A DNA stretch of 64,000 nt from Mucilaginibacter sp. (lineage in GTDB: Bacteria; Bacteroidota; Bacteroidia; Sphingobacteriales; Sphingobacteriaceae): assembly GCF_028288185.1 (NCBI RefSeq), contig NZ_JAQBOF010000019.1:1-64000 (forward strand), written 5' to 3'. This document shows positions 18,421 to 26,067 of this stretch, one piece after another (within the stretch, counting starts at the first letter, position 1; every line of letters begins with the position of its first letter). The notes under the pieces are model-generated. The model did no database searches. It had not been told where the DNA came from and saw only the letters and a list, made by a program, of their open reading frames with translations. The position numbers and the translations under genes are program-made.

Positions 18421-19515
18421 ATGAAAAGATTATTTTTATTTGTTCCGGCTATCCTCCTGGTATTATTTCTATTAAATTCTTTTGTACTAAAAGAAAAGGC
18501 AGCAGGAGATAAAACAACAACAGGCACTAAATCAGTGTCTGCAACCATAATTTTAAGATCTGCTGACGGCGGACAAACATGGCAGGACATTAGCAAAGGG
18601 TTGCCTGAAAATTTGCAGAGAACAGGGGTGTGGTATCATGGTTTATTTGCAAATGACCGTGGGCTCTACGTACGTGCCGGCAATGGGGTTTATCACAGTG
18701 AACCAAATTCCACAACTTCTTTTTGGACAAAAGAGATTTTCCCTGGTAAACAGCGTGATATCGCCCCTGGCAAGAATGGGATATTTGCATACGATTTTAG
18801 GGGACAATTTTTAAAAAAAATAAACGGAACGAGTGATTGGTCGCCCATGTACACGGATTTTCAAGAGCAAGCCGTACGCATAGACAAAACGGTAGATTGG
18901 ATGTACAAGAATTATAAAGCGAGAGAAGTACGCTCCGTTTTTGAAACTGCCGGAGGCACAGTTCTCATTAGCTCCAATAACGGCCTTTTTAGATCCACTA
19001 ACAAGGGAAAAACCTGGGAACAAGTGCAAGTTGGAGATGGTGCAATGAGATTGGCAGAGTCAAACGGTGTATTGCTGTCTACCAGCAACGAGGGAATATT
19101 AAGATCGACCGATGATGGTCAAAACTGGGATCGTGTGGTTAGTGAAGGGGGGGCTGGCATCGCTGTGGAACCTATCAATGGAGGATTTGCTGCTATTGTC
19201 CACAACACAATAACCCAAACAAACACCATACACATTTCACTTGATAGTGGAAAAACCTGGAATACCATAGGTGAAGAACTTCAGCCTTCCTGGTATAGAT
19301 CATTTATCACAAAAATAAGCGGGCAATCTTCATTGAATGTTTTTTCCATCAAACAAGCGGGTAAATATTTAATATGTGGTCGCGCGGATGGTATATACCG
19401 GTCGGCTGATATGGGCAAAACATGGAAACTGTTACTTCCTTCTGTAAAAAATATGGGCTTCAATCTATCTGTTTCAGGCAACGTGATTTATGCCATACCA
19501 AATAAAGGATGTTGA
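18421..19515 (+). CDS. Exported BNR/sortilin-like repeat beta-propeller protein
   Basis: No enzyme family can be assigned. The 364-residue product (start ATG at 18421; an in-frame ATG at 18397 adds 8 residues ahead of the signal peptide) has an N-terminal hydrophobic segment and at least five BNR/Asp-box type repeats of the pattern RSxDxGxTW: RSADGGQTW, RSTNKGKTW, RSTDDGQNW, SLDSGKTW and RSADMGKTW. That pattern marks a beta-propeller of the exo-sialidase / sortilin / YCF48 type. The catalytic arginine triad and FRIP motif of true sialidases are not evident, so a binding or structural role is more likely. It is divergent from the membrane winged-helix gene. Confidence 0.8.
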   Translation: MKRLFLFVPAILLVLFLLNSFVLKEKAAGDKTTTGTKSVSATIILRSADGGQTWQDISKGLPENLQRTGVWYHGLFANDRGLYVRAGNGVYHSEPNSTTSFWTKEIFPGKQRDIAPGKNGIFAYDFRGQFLKKINGTSDWSPMYTDFQEQAVRIDKTVDWMYKNYKAREVRSVFETAGGTVLISSNNGLFRSTNKGKTWEQVQVGDGAMRLAESNGVLLSTSNEGILRSTDDGQNWDRVVSEGGAGIAVEPINGGFAAIVHNTITQTNTIHISLDSGKTWNTIGEELQPSWYRSFITKISGQSSLNVFSIKQAGKYLICGRADGIYRSADMGKTWKLLLPSVKNMGFNLSVSGNVIYAIPNKGC

Positions 19516-19519
19516 AAAA

Positions 19520-19692
19520 TCCGGACCAATTTCGTTGCGGATCTTTTGATCCGCGTGGGGCATTGGGTATGGGGATTGCAAATCCCCTGAAAACTTGGTC
19601 CGGAATTACAAATTCGGACCAACGGGCAAAAGCTGGTCCGGGATTACAAATCCGGGCCAACGGGGTTAGATCTCTTCCGTTGGTCGGGATGA
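19520..19692. repeat. Array of short palindromes (REP-like)
   Basis: Tandem hairpins: GCGGATCTTTTGATCCGC, GGGGATTGCAAATCCCC, CCGGAATTACAAATTCGG and CCGGGATTACAAATCCGGG, interspersed with GGACCAACGGG-type spacers. A single related unit (GGGGATTACAAATCCGGAT, then CAACGGGG) is at 17279-17306. The array begins a few bases after the BNR gene stop and may also serve as its terminator. The rest of the gap to 19829 shows nothing else. Confidence 0.75.
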
Positions 19693-19829
19693 CATCGATA
19701 TTTATTACGATGAGAACTTATTAAAAACCTGGCTATAGCAATAATCAGCCATTAACCATTAACAATATATTAATATTAAAAGCTTATATATGCATCAGGC
19801 TGTAATTGCCGAGGTTTAAATAAACAAAC

Positions 19830-20897
19830 ATGAAATTACTTTTTGGCATCCTATTGCTTTTATCATTGCCTTTAATGCGTACCGATGCTGGCGCAGACAA
19901 CATCCCTATCAATAAGATCCAGATCATTGGATCGCATAATAGTTATAAGAGGGCAATTGATCCGGCTTTGTACAAGCTAATGTTGGCCCATGACACTAAT
20001 ACATATAAGATAGACTATGAGCATATCCCGCTGGATGACCAACTAAATATGGGTTTACGTAACCTTGAAATTGATATTTATGCCGATACGAAAGGTGGTA
20101 AATTTGCTCATCCAAAGGGCCTGGATATTGTTCCCGGTCAGCCGCCGTATGATCCGCAGGGCGAAATGAAAGAGCCCGGCTTTAAGGTGTTCCACATGAT
20201 AGATTATGATTACCGCAGCAATTGCCCTACGTTTAAAGATTGCCTTACCCAGCTTAAAAACTGGAGCGAGGCGCATCCCGGCCATAACCCGGTATTCATT
20301 ACACTAGAGCCCAAAGACGACCCCAAAAGTAAAGCCGCCAACGCGCCCGAAACATTTACCCCCGCTCTTTTTGACGAGGCAGATAATAATCTGCTTAAAT
20401 ACCTAGGCAAAAAACATTTAATAACGCCTGACGATGTACGCGGTAAATATGAAACGCTGGAAAGCGCCGTACTTAAAGGCAACTGGCCCACTTTACAACA
20501 GGCCCGGGGCAAGTTTATTTTTGTTTTGGATGACCAAAGCCGAAAAAGGGATATGTATATAGCCGGCCATCCGTCATTAAAGGGCCGCGTATTATTTGCC
20601 AATGCTGATCCGGGCACACCTGAAGCCGCGATGCTGATCCGCAATGACGCTAAAAGCCCGCTGATACGCGACCTGGTAAAAAAAGGCTATATCATCCGCA
20701 CCCGCGCCGATGGTGATACCCAACAGGCCCGAGCCAATGACCGGTCGTATTTTGATGCCGCCTGCAAATCCGGCGCACAAATTATCACTACTGATTATTA
20801 CCTTAAAAGCACCCATTTTAAATCAGACTATGTTGTGTTTTTTGATGGTGGGAATAAGTACTTTAGGGTTAATCCTCTGTTTGGGAATAGTAAGTAA
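19830..20897 (+). CDS. Phosphatidylinositol-specific phospholipase C1-like protein, exported
   Basis: Member of the PI-PLC X-domain superfamily, the Ca2+-dependent PLC1-like branch, 355 residues. Signal peptide residues 1-20 (ending TDA). The catalytic barrel opens with IQIIGSHNSYK (general-acid/base H36), followed by LDDQLNMGLRNLEIDIYAD (calcium-ligand region), a second candidate catalytic histidine in FHMIDYDY (~122) and PVFITLEPKDD. The end of the domain contains RTRADGDTQQARANDRSYFDAACKSG-type sequence typical of the branch; no C2 or PH domain is present. Likely cleaves inositol phospholipids or glycosyl-phosphatidylinositols outside the cell. It appears monocistronic. Confidence 0.85.
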   Translation: MKLLFGILLLLSLPLMRTDAGADNIPINKIQIIGSHNSYKRAIDPALYKLMLAHDTNTYKIDYEHIPLDDQLNMGLRNLEIDIYADTKGGKFAHPKGLDIVPGQPPYDPQGEMKEPGFKVFHMIDYDYRSNCPTFKDCLTQLKNWSEAHPGHNPVFITLEPKDDPKSKAANAPETFTPALFDEADNNLLKYLGKKHLITPDDVRGKYETLESAVLKGNWPTLQQARGKFIFVLDDQSRKRDMYIAGHPSLKGRVLFANADPGTPEAAMLIRNDAKSPLIRDLVKKGYIIRTRADGDTQQARANDRSYFDAACKSGAQIITTDYYLKSTHFKSDYVVFFDGGNKYFRVNPLFGNSK

Positions 20898-20973
20898 TAA
20901 GAATATTTCGATTAAACGTTAGTCCCTAATTAATGCCATGGTTATATTTGTTATTTAATCAAATATCACATTT

Positions 20974-21958
20974 CTAAGCCTCCTTACCAAGCTTAGTTTC
21001 ATTCTCAGGCTCAATAACCTGCTGGGTTTGTTGCACAGGCAGTTGCTTGTTTACTTTCGCCAACGATACCAATCCTGTAATATTAAGCGCTAATTTTGTC
21101 GGCAATTTGTGGATAAGGCATGCGTATATGATTACTATAAAACAAAACTTCTGACCCTTTAGGGCTGGAATGTGCAACGCTATATCTTAAATCATATACT
21201 ACTCTGTTTTTAAGATCATAAATTTTGTTTATTTCTTCGACATTATCATAGGTCACAATCCAGTGTTTAAGCGTACTCATCTTTATAGCATCTGCAATTA
21301 ATTGATGGTCGTTGTGACTGTAGAAGCTTGTATAAAGCTGCTTGCCTTGAACATAATAGGGCGGATCAAGGAATATTAATCCTTTAACATCATTGTCGGG
21401 AAGGGTTTTTGTAATTAAATCCAAAGCGTCTTGTCTGTAGATGTGTATGTTATCTGCCAGGTTGGCAATTGTATTTATCCGCTTTACGAGATCAACCTTG
21501 TTGTAACGCGCATCGATTTTAAAGTTACCTGTTTGATCATTTCCTCCAATGACTCCGGCTTTTATAACTCCTGATCTGTTGGTCCTATTCATAAAGAACG
21601 TTGAAAAACCTAAATCCATATGGTCATAATTGTCTTTATCTGATTGTATGGCTCTTTGCTTTCGCCACTCAGTCATAGTTATTGGTGTGTCCCAAATTCG
21701 TTTTATAAATTCGTCAGTATCATACAATATAGAATGCCAAAAACTATGGATAGCTTTGTCATAATCGTTTATATGGATTTCGGATACGTAGTCCTCAATA
21801 AGAAGCCCAAGGGCTATGCTTGCGCCGCCTGCATAAGGTTCGCAGTAACTACTGCCATCGAGATTATTGTGAAGGATTAAATCCTTCACAAATTGAAAAA
21901 GTTTTCTTTTACCACCAGGATAGCGCAAAGGGGAATAATATTTTTTACTGTTTGCCAT
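20974..21958 (-). CDS. D12-class (Dam-like) DNA adenine N6-methyltransferase; stop in frame at 21083, tail in another frame
   Basis: Methylates adenine in DNA using S-adenosylmethionine. The readable product is 291 residues (21083-21958): YPGGKRKL at the N-terminus, SAM motif I-like EPYAGGASIAL (~40-50), FFMNRTNRSG in the middle and catalytic motif IV DPPY (198-201). The ATG directly follows the stop of the upstream ParB-like gene (TAA-ATG), so they form one operon. After the stop at 21083-21085, dropping one base lets translation continue as NITGLVSLAKVNKQL to a stop at 20974, a protein-like 36-residue tail ending ETKLGKEA; the true C-terminus may therefore be frameshifted. Catalytic core is complete, so activity is possible without the tail. 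No cognate restriction enzyme is adjacent. Confidence 0.82.
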
Positions 21959-23406
21959 TTACGGTTTGGGAGATTTATTAATAATCAAATCGATTACAGC
22001 AACTATTAATGGTTCTAAAGTTGTAAAATCAGTTCTAAGTTGTACTGCTGAAGTAGAGTAATGTCGAGCAGAATGTTTATTTGCATTTCCCTTATCCGAA
22101 ATCTCTTTCAAAATGTGCTGGAAATCCTTCTTTTCTGTCCTGTTGTAGCCCATGTTATTGTTACTTAATATTGAGCCGAAATATCCATCAAATGGCGTTC
22201 CCTCCAGTCTACCGTGCAATGCGGTTAATGATTCAAAAAAACTCCAAGCACCAATGTAAAGTAATTGCGCATGTTGTACTGCTGACACAACGCATAATGA
22301 ACGGTAAAGTGAAATTAATTTTGGAGATTTTAACGATGCAAGGCGTTGCGTTATTATATCAGATTGTTCAATGCCATAAACTCTGTCCTTTGTTGCGGCA
22401 CCAACTACAGATTGTGTGCCGGATCCATTCCCTTGACTGGAAGCGTTTTGTGAATCTGTTGTAGAGCCAGCAGAAGACGCAGAATCGCCAGAATTTGATG
22501 AATCGGACGATGAGTTGTCAGACGACCCCGTAGATGACTGACTATCTGTAGTTGAGTTGCTATTGGATGGCGCCTGCGATCTGACATTATCTGGAGAAAG
22601 ACCAAACTGCTCAACAAAGGCATCGACTGATGCTTTATCGGCATATTTTCCGCTTCGAGATAAACCGATAACTTTATTTTGCATCGCTTCAAGGAAACGA
22701 GCCACTTTCTCTACCGCGTCTTTTACGAGCTTCTTATCTGCGGTTGTTTTTATCCGTTGATGCCTGCCGGAAAAGATACTGTTAGAAATAACCCCTTTAT
22801 CATAAGCAGACCTAAAGATTCTGCGAAAAACCTCATGGGAGTATTCGCTCGAATCTATAAAAACTGACCATTTGGATGTTTTCTTTCTGTTTCAGCCAAC
22901 AAAGCGATGGCGTACCATTCATTGCCATCTTCAATTTTTTGATCGTAACGAAAACGTGCAGCGCCGTAAGCGCTCCAATTTATCCTGGCTTTGCCCTGTC
23001 CAGCTGCATGTCTTTCATATACAGTTTTATATATCAGTTGTTTGTCATCTGAAACTTGAGCGATAATATTTTCCAAATCGACATTGTAAGTCTTTAGCAA
23101 AAAATCTGCGTGGTCTTTGACTGTTGTCGATGGGCTAAATTCTTGCGGATTGTTAAGTACTTTTAACGCTGCAAGACGGCGATTTCCATCAAGAACAATA
23201 TTTTTCTTGCCATCCTTATAGACGAGAAGAAGTTCACCTAAATTATCCTCCGCAATACTCGACATTAGGTTTTTAAAATATGCAGCATTTGCCGAATAGA
23301 TTTTTACGACGCAACTTTTTTGATCCTCCGCTTCTTTGAAACGGTAATTTCCCTGATCTAATAGCAAATCATCTACTGTGAATTTTTTTACCTCGTTAAA
23401 ACGCAT
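21959..23406 (-). pseudogene. ParB/Srx-like N-terminal domain protein, split by a one-base frameshift
   Basis: Two open frames make up one gene. The first (22855-23406 from MRFNEVKKF; an upstream ATG at 23454 is possible) carries a ParB-like nuclease domain with LVYKDGKKNIVLDGNRRLAALKVL-type sequence, the DGNRR box being the ParB/DGQHR-like signature. It ends at TAG 22855-22857. Adding one T to the run of five at 22859-22863 lets it run straight into the second frame, open from 22858 through the GTG at 22705 to the stop at 21959. The joined product is ~480 residues: ParB domain, helical middle, a Ser/Thr/Gly-rich linker of about 50 residues, and a helical C-terminal domain with GNANKH. Function unknown; the operon partner is a DNA adenine methylase. 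It may be a pseudogene, a phase-variable gene or a base-calling error. Confidence 0.75.
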
Positions 23407-23529
23407 AAAAATTGGATTAGGCTTTAAGTGTGGGAATATTCTGCTATAATACAATTTTTATTTGTTTATTAAAAACTAATTGATATACAATTAGTTGAGA
23501 TATATGTATCCGTTTTAGCATTGTTGGAA

Positions 23530-23662
23530 TTATACCCCGCTGTCCGAAGTTTGCAACTTCGGACCCATATGTTTGTAGTCTGCGACTACAGGCGCAATGT
23601 TAGTTAAGGCCGCAATAGTCTAAAGACTATTTGCATAGTAGTTCGAAGTTGCAAACTTCTAA
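23530..23662. repeat. Cluster of short palindromes (REP-like)
   Basis: Four hairpins in ~130 bp: TCCGAAGTTTGCAACTTCGGA, then TGTAGTCTGCGACTACA, ATAGTCTAAAGACTAT and GAAGTTGCAAACTTC. The loops differ but the stems are perfect. It lies upstream of the ParB-like gene; no transposase of the REP-associated type is in the window. Confidence 0.75.
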
Positions 23663-23754
23663 CAGCGTAAGAAAAAAATATTAAATTAATTCTGAACTGG
23701 AAATAAAGAGTTAAATTGTAATATGTATTTTAACATTAAGTAAAAAGAAACATT

Positions 23755-23886
23755 ATGGGAATTAAACCAGGACCAAAAAAAATCGCTGAGTCTACAGGAA
23801 AACCAGACAAGCGTCAACGAGATAATAAAGAAACACCAGGTAATACACCTTCACTAAAACCGCACAAACATACAAAGGGGAAATAA
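23755..23886 (+). CDS. Small basic protein of 43 residues, unknown
   Basis: I do not recognise it. The open frame begins MGIKPGPKKIAESTGKPDKR and is very rich in Lys, Pro and Gly with almost no hydrophobic residues, so it would be an unfolded, highly basic peptide that could bind nucleic acid. An AGTAAAAAGAAAC leader with A-rich sequence precedes the ATG, which suits Bacteroidota translation. It stands alone between a palindrome cluster and repeat family A. Composition and start context favour a real gene, but its length makes a chance open frame possible. Confidence 0.4.
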   Translation: MGIKPGPKKIAESTGKPDKRQRDNKETPGNTPSLKPHKHTKGK

Positions 23887-23911
23887 TTTAAACGGCCAGT
23901 GCGTATAGGCC

Positions 23912-23997
23912 GCGTTAACGATTGTAGCGGATACCTGCCCCCGCGCCTAACGCCTTGTGCGCGTATGAGCGGAAGGCGTGGGCCGAAGGCAACGCCA
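23912..23997 (-). repeat. Intergenic repeat family A, copy 2 (inverted)
   Basis: Reverse-complement relative of 17070-17158: GATTGTAGCGGATACCTGCC at its left end and GCGTATGAGCG...GGGCC...AACGCC at its right. Followed by CCCTCCCAAGGGAGGG, a small palindrome at about 24034-24050, before the ATPase gene's stop. Confidence 0.65.
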
Positions 23998-24082
23998 TTA
24001 TTTGCTTGTCGCTTTGTCAACCCCTCCCTCCGCCCTCCCAAGGGAGGGAATCGCACGGGGCCGTTGCTTTTAAATTACTAAA

Positions 24083-25174
24083 TCATACCTTCTCCAACCT
24101 CCTCACTAACCTTGCCACCGTACCTAACGAACTATTGGTTTCGGCGGCTATGGCGCGCAGGCTTTGGCCCTGTTCATGTAGTTGGATCATGCGGTCCTCG
24201 GTGGCTTTGCGTTGCTGGTCGGTGTAGTGCAGCAAGTGGCGGCTCTCGGGTTCGCGGCCGCAAATGTCAAAATGCAGAAAGTTGTAAGGCTTTATCATGC
24301 GGCAAAGGCAAACACTATCGGCACCGTGCACTAGCGTACCGCTACGCTGTTTTATTTGTTTAAGGTACCGCAAGCTTTTATCGGTCTGGCTTTCGCCAAT
24401 GGCAAAGGCACTGTCTGTAAAGTTGATGAGCATTTTGCTGCCTTGCAGATCATTACGGCCAATAGGCCTGGCCGGGTTGCGCTTGGGCGTATGTGCCAGC
24501 ACCAAAATAGACAGGCCGTACTGGTGCTTCATGGCCTGCAGTTTGCTCATGAGCGCTACGGCGCTGGCAGCGGCTTCGGTACTGCTGCGCAGGCAGGTAA
24601 TGTTATCAATTATCAGGATTTTGGCCCCGCTGGTTATCAATACGTTCTCGATAGCGTTGTTAAGGTAGTCGGCATACGTGGCAAACTTCCGGGCACCATC
24701 GGCCTCGGGATTAAACACCAATCGCGTAAAGCCGGGGCCAAACTGGTAGTTGCCATGCAAATCGCTGCTATAGCGTTTTTTAAATTGGGCGGCGCTCAAT
24801 TCGAAATCAAAATACAGCACTTTCTCAGCGGGTCGGCTGCCGCCAATACCGGGGATGGGTACGCCCCTGCTCAGGCTATCGCCTATTTGAACGGCAAGGA
24901 TAGATTTGCCTACGTTGGTATCTGCAAACATAATGCATAGCTCGCCCTGGTACCAAAAATCGCCAAAGAGCATGCCCGCATTGGTGTCCTCCGGGGTTTC
25001 CAGCCAGTCGGCGGCGGGTTTAATAATGAAGGCATCGCCGCTGTCGGGCGGGCCTTGCAGGTATTTATCAAGCTGTTTGTTTTCTTTGGCCGTTAATTTC
25101 CGGTGCGACATGGATCGGATCAGTTCGATCTCGATTGGCCGTTCGAAGGTCGGGTTTTCTCTGTAACTATTCAT
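24083..25174 (-). CDS. RecA-fold (AAA_25/RepA-like) ATPase with C-terminal helix-turn-helix
   Basis: P-loop NTPase of 363 residues. Walker A is FADTNVGKS (83-91), followed by QIGDSL; Walker B is ILIIDN (D190), with LAHTPKR (~230) as a sensor-like segment. This is the fold of plasmid RepA helicases and phage replication ATPases. The last ~30 residues (SLRAIAAETNSSLGTVARLV) form a helix-turn-helix resembling resolvase-type DNA-binding ends. The gene is noticeably more GC-rich than the ParB/methylase genes next to it, hinting at a different history. Upstream lie iteron-like repeats and a MITE-like element. Role is probably DNA replication or maintenance of a mobile element; no replication partner is seen. 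Confidence 0.8.
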   Translation of the reverse strand: MNSYRENPTFERPIEIELIRSMSHRKLTAKENKQLDKYLQGPPDSGDAFIIKPAADWLETPEDTNAGMLFGDFWYQGELCIMFADTNVGKSILAVQIGDSLSRGVPIPGIGGSRPAEKVLYFDFELSAAQFKKRYSSDLHGNYQFGPGFTRLVFNPEADGARKFATYADYLNNAIENVLITSGAKILIIDNITCLRSSTEAAASAVALMSKLQAMKHQYGLSILVLAHTPKRNPARPIGRNDLQGSKMLINFTDSAFAIGESQTDKSLRYLKQIKQRSGTLVHGADSVCLCRMIKPYNFLHFDICGREPESRHLLHYTDQQRKATEDRMIQLHEQGQSLRAIAAETNSSLGTVARLVRRLEKV

Positions 25175-25217
25175 TTATAAAAGTTTTTATGCAAGATACG
25201 AAGCATAAAAACCTAAA

Positions 25218-25238
25218 ATGGTGGCGCTATTTTGTCAG
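25218..25238 (+). repeat. 21-bp direct repeat, copy 1, upstream of the ATPase gene
   Basis: This copy begins ATGGTGGCGC and ends TATTTTGTCAG; it matches 25890-25910 (ATGGTGACACC, then ATTTTGTCAG) at 18 of 21 positions. It lies 44 bp upstream of the ATPase start. The two copies bracket the MITE-like element. Confidence 0.7.
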
Positions 25239-25281
25239 TAGTGGTGGTGGTGAGTTGTGACTGATGAGTGTAGGGCGGTTA

Positions 25282-25866
25282 AGCCTTTAGCGCGCAAAGC
25301 TTGCCCCGCTATGGCCGCGGGGGCCTTGTCACTTTTTGTCTTGATACAAAAAGTAACCAAAAAAATCAAGTCAGGCCGATCGCTGCCACCGCGCAAAGCC
25401 AGACTCCCGGCCGCGCGCCCTGACAGGCCTTTGCGCTTCTTTTGCATTATTCAAAACACTGGAATGCTGGGTTTGACCTAAATTTGCCCGAAGCTGCCCG
25501 TCTGACGGTTTTAGGTATAAGACAGGATCATTACTAAATTTAAACAGCTCACAATTAAGTTCTTTCATGATTAGAAGAATGTCGGTGTTGTGCAAATTCT
25601 GTCAGCAAAAAAGCTTCGGGTGAAAACTGATAAAACAAGTCTGGCCGTGCGGGCGGGAAGGGCATAGCGTCTTTTTGCCATGAGCGTTTAGGCTGAGGGC
25701 TGAGGCAAAATTATGCAGCCCGTGGTTTTATCAGTTTTGCCGGACAAAGGCCCTGAGCGCAAAGAAGCCTCTTTGCTGACTTGATTTTTTTGTTACTTTT
25801 TTCATCAAGGAAAAAAGTAATGGGGCTCCGCGCCCAAGAGCGAGGCAAGCCAAGCGCGTAAAGGCT
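25282..25866 (+). mobile_element. MITE-like element with long terminal inverted repeats, copy 1
   Basis: About 585 bp with no coding capacity. The core terminal repeats are at 25331-25374 and 25776-25820 and read inward with an internal hairpin (ACTTTTTGT-CTTGAT-ACAAAAAGT) and then AACCAAAAAAATCAAGTCAG; they match each other in inverted orientation. Outside them a second, weaker pair (AGCCTTTA.GCGC..., 25282 and 25866) extends the inversion to about 90 bp per end. The interior matches the element at 32921-33351 along its length in inverted orientation. Borders are approximate. Confidence 0.75.
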
Positions 25867-25889
25867 GCAAAGTAATAGGATTTACATTT

Positions 25890-25910
25890 ATGGTGACACC
25901 ATTTTGTCAG
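25890..25910 (+). repeat. 21-bp direct repeat, copy 2
   Basis: Second copy of the sequence at 25218-25238, 18 of 21 identical, 24 bp outside the right border of the MITE-like element. The gap 25867-26021 otherwise holds one of three GTGTACCAAA boxes (25950-25966). Confidence 0.7.
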
Positions 25911-26021
25911 AAAATCCCTATGCCAAAACTTACTTAAAAGTCATAAAAAGTGTACCAAACTGTATCATGAAACCAATTTTAAAAAACCAATAGGCTAATT
26001 AACAACTAATTACAAAAACAG

Positions 26022-26064
26022 GTGTACCAAAGTGTATCGCCGGGACACACTCAGTTTGGTACAC
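26022..26064 (-). terminator. Rho-independent terminator after altronate dehydratase gene
   Basis: Perfect arms GTGTACCAAA (26022-26031) and TTTGGTACAC (26055-26064) with an inner GTGT/ACAC pair; on the minus strand the hairpin is followed by CTGTTTTTG. It lies 3 bp past the stop of the dehydratase gene. The left arm is part of a 17-bp box repeated directly at 25950-25966 (16 of 17). Confidence 0.75.
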
Positions 26065-26067
26065 TTG

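Noticed and set aside
18421..19515. Exo-sialidase enzyme
   Set aside because: Asp-box repeats are present but the arginine triad and FRIP motif of sialidases are not seen.
19520..19692. CRISPR array
   Set aside because: The repeated units are short palindromes of varying sequence with no constant repeat and spacer lengths, and no cas genes are present.
23899..24227. Overlapping short plus-strand frames near 24 kb
   Set aside because: They translate repeat family A and the antisense of the ATPase C-terminus.
24356..24940. 194-residue plus-strand open frame with plausible composition
   Set aside because: Lies antisense to the RecA-fold ATPase with intact Walker motifs; the long shadow frame is explained by its higher GC content.
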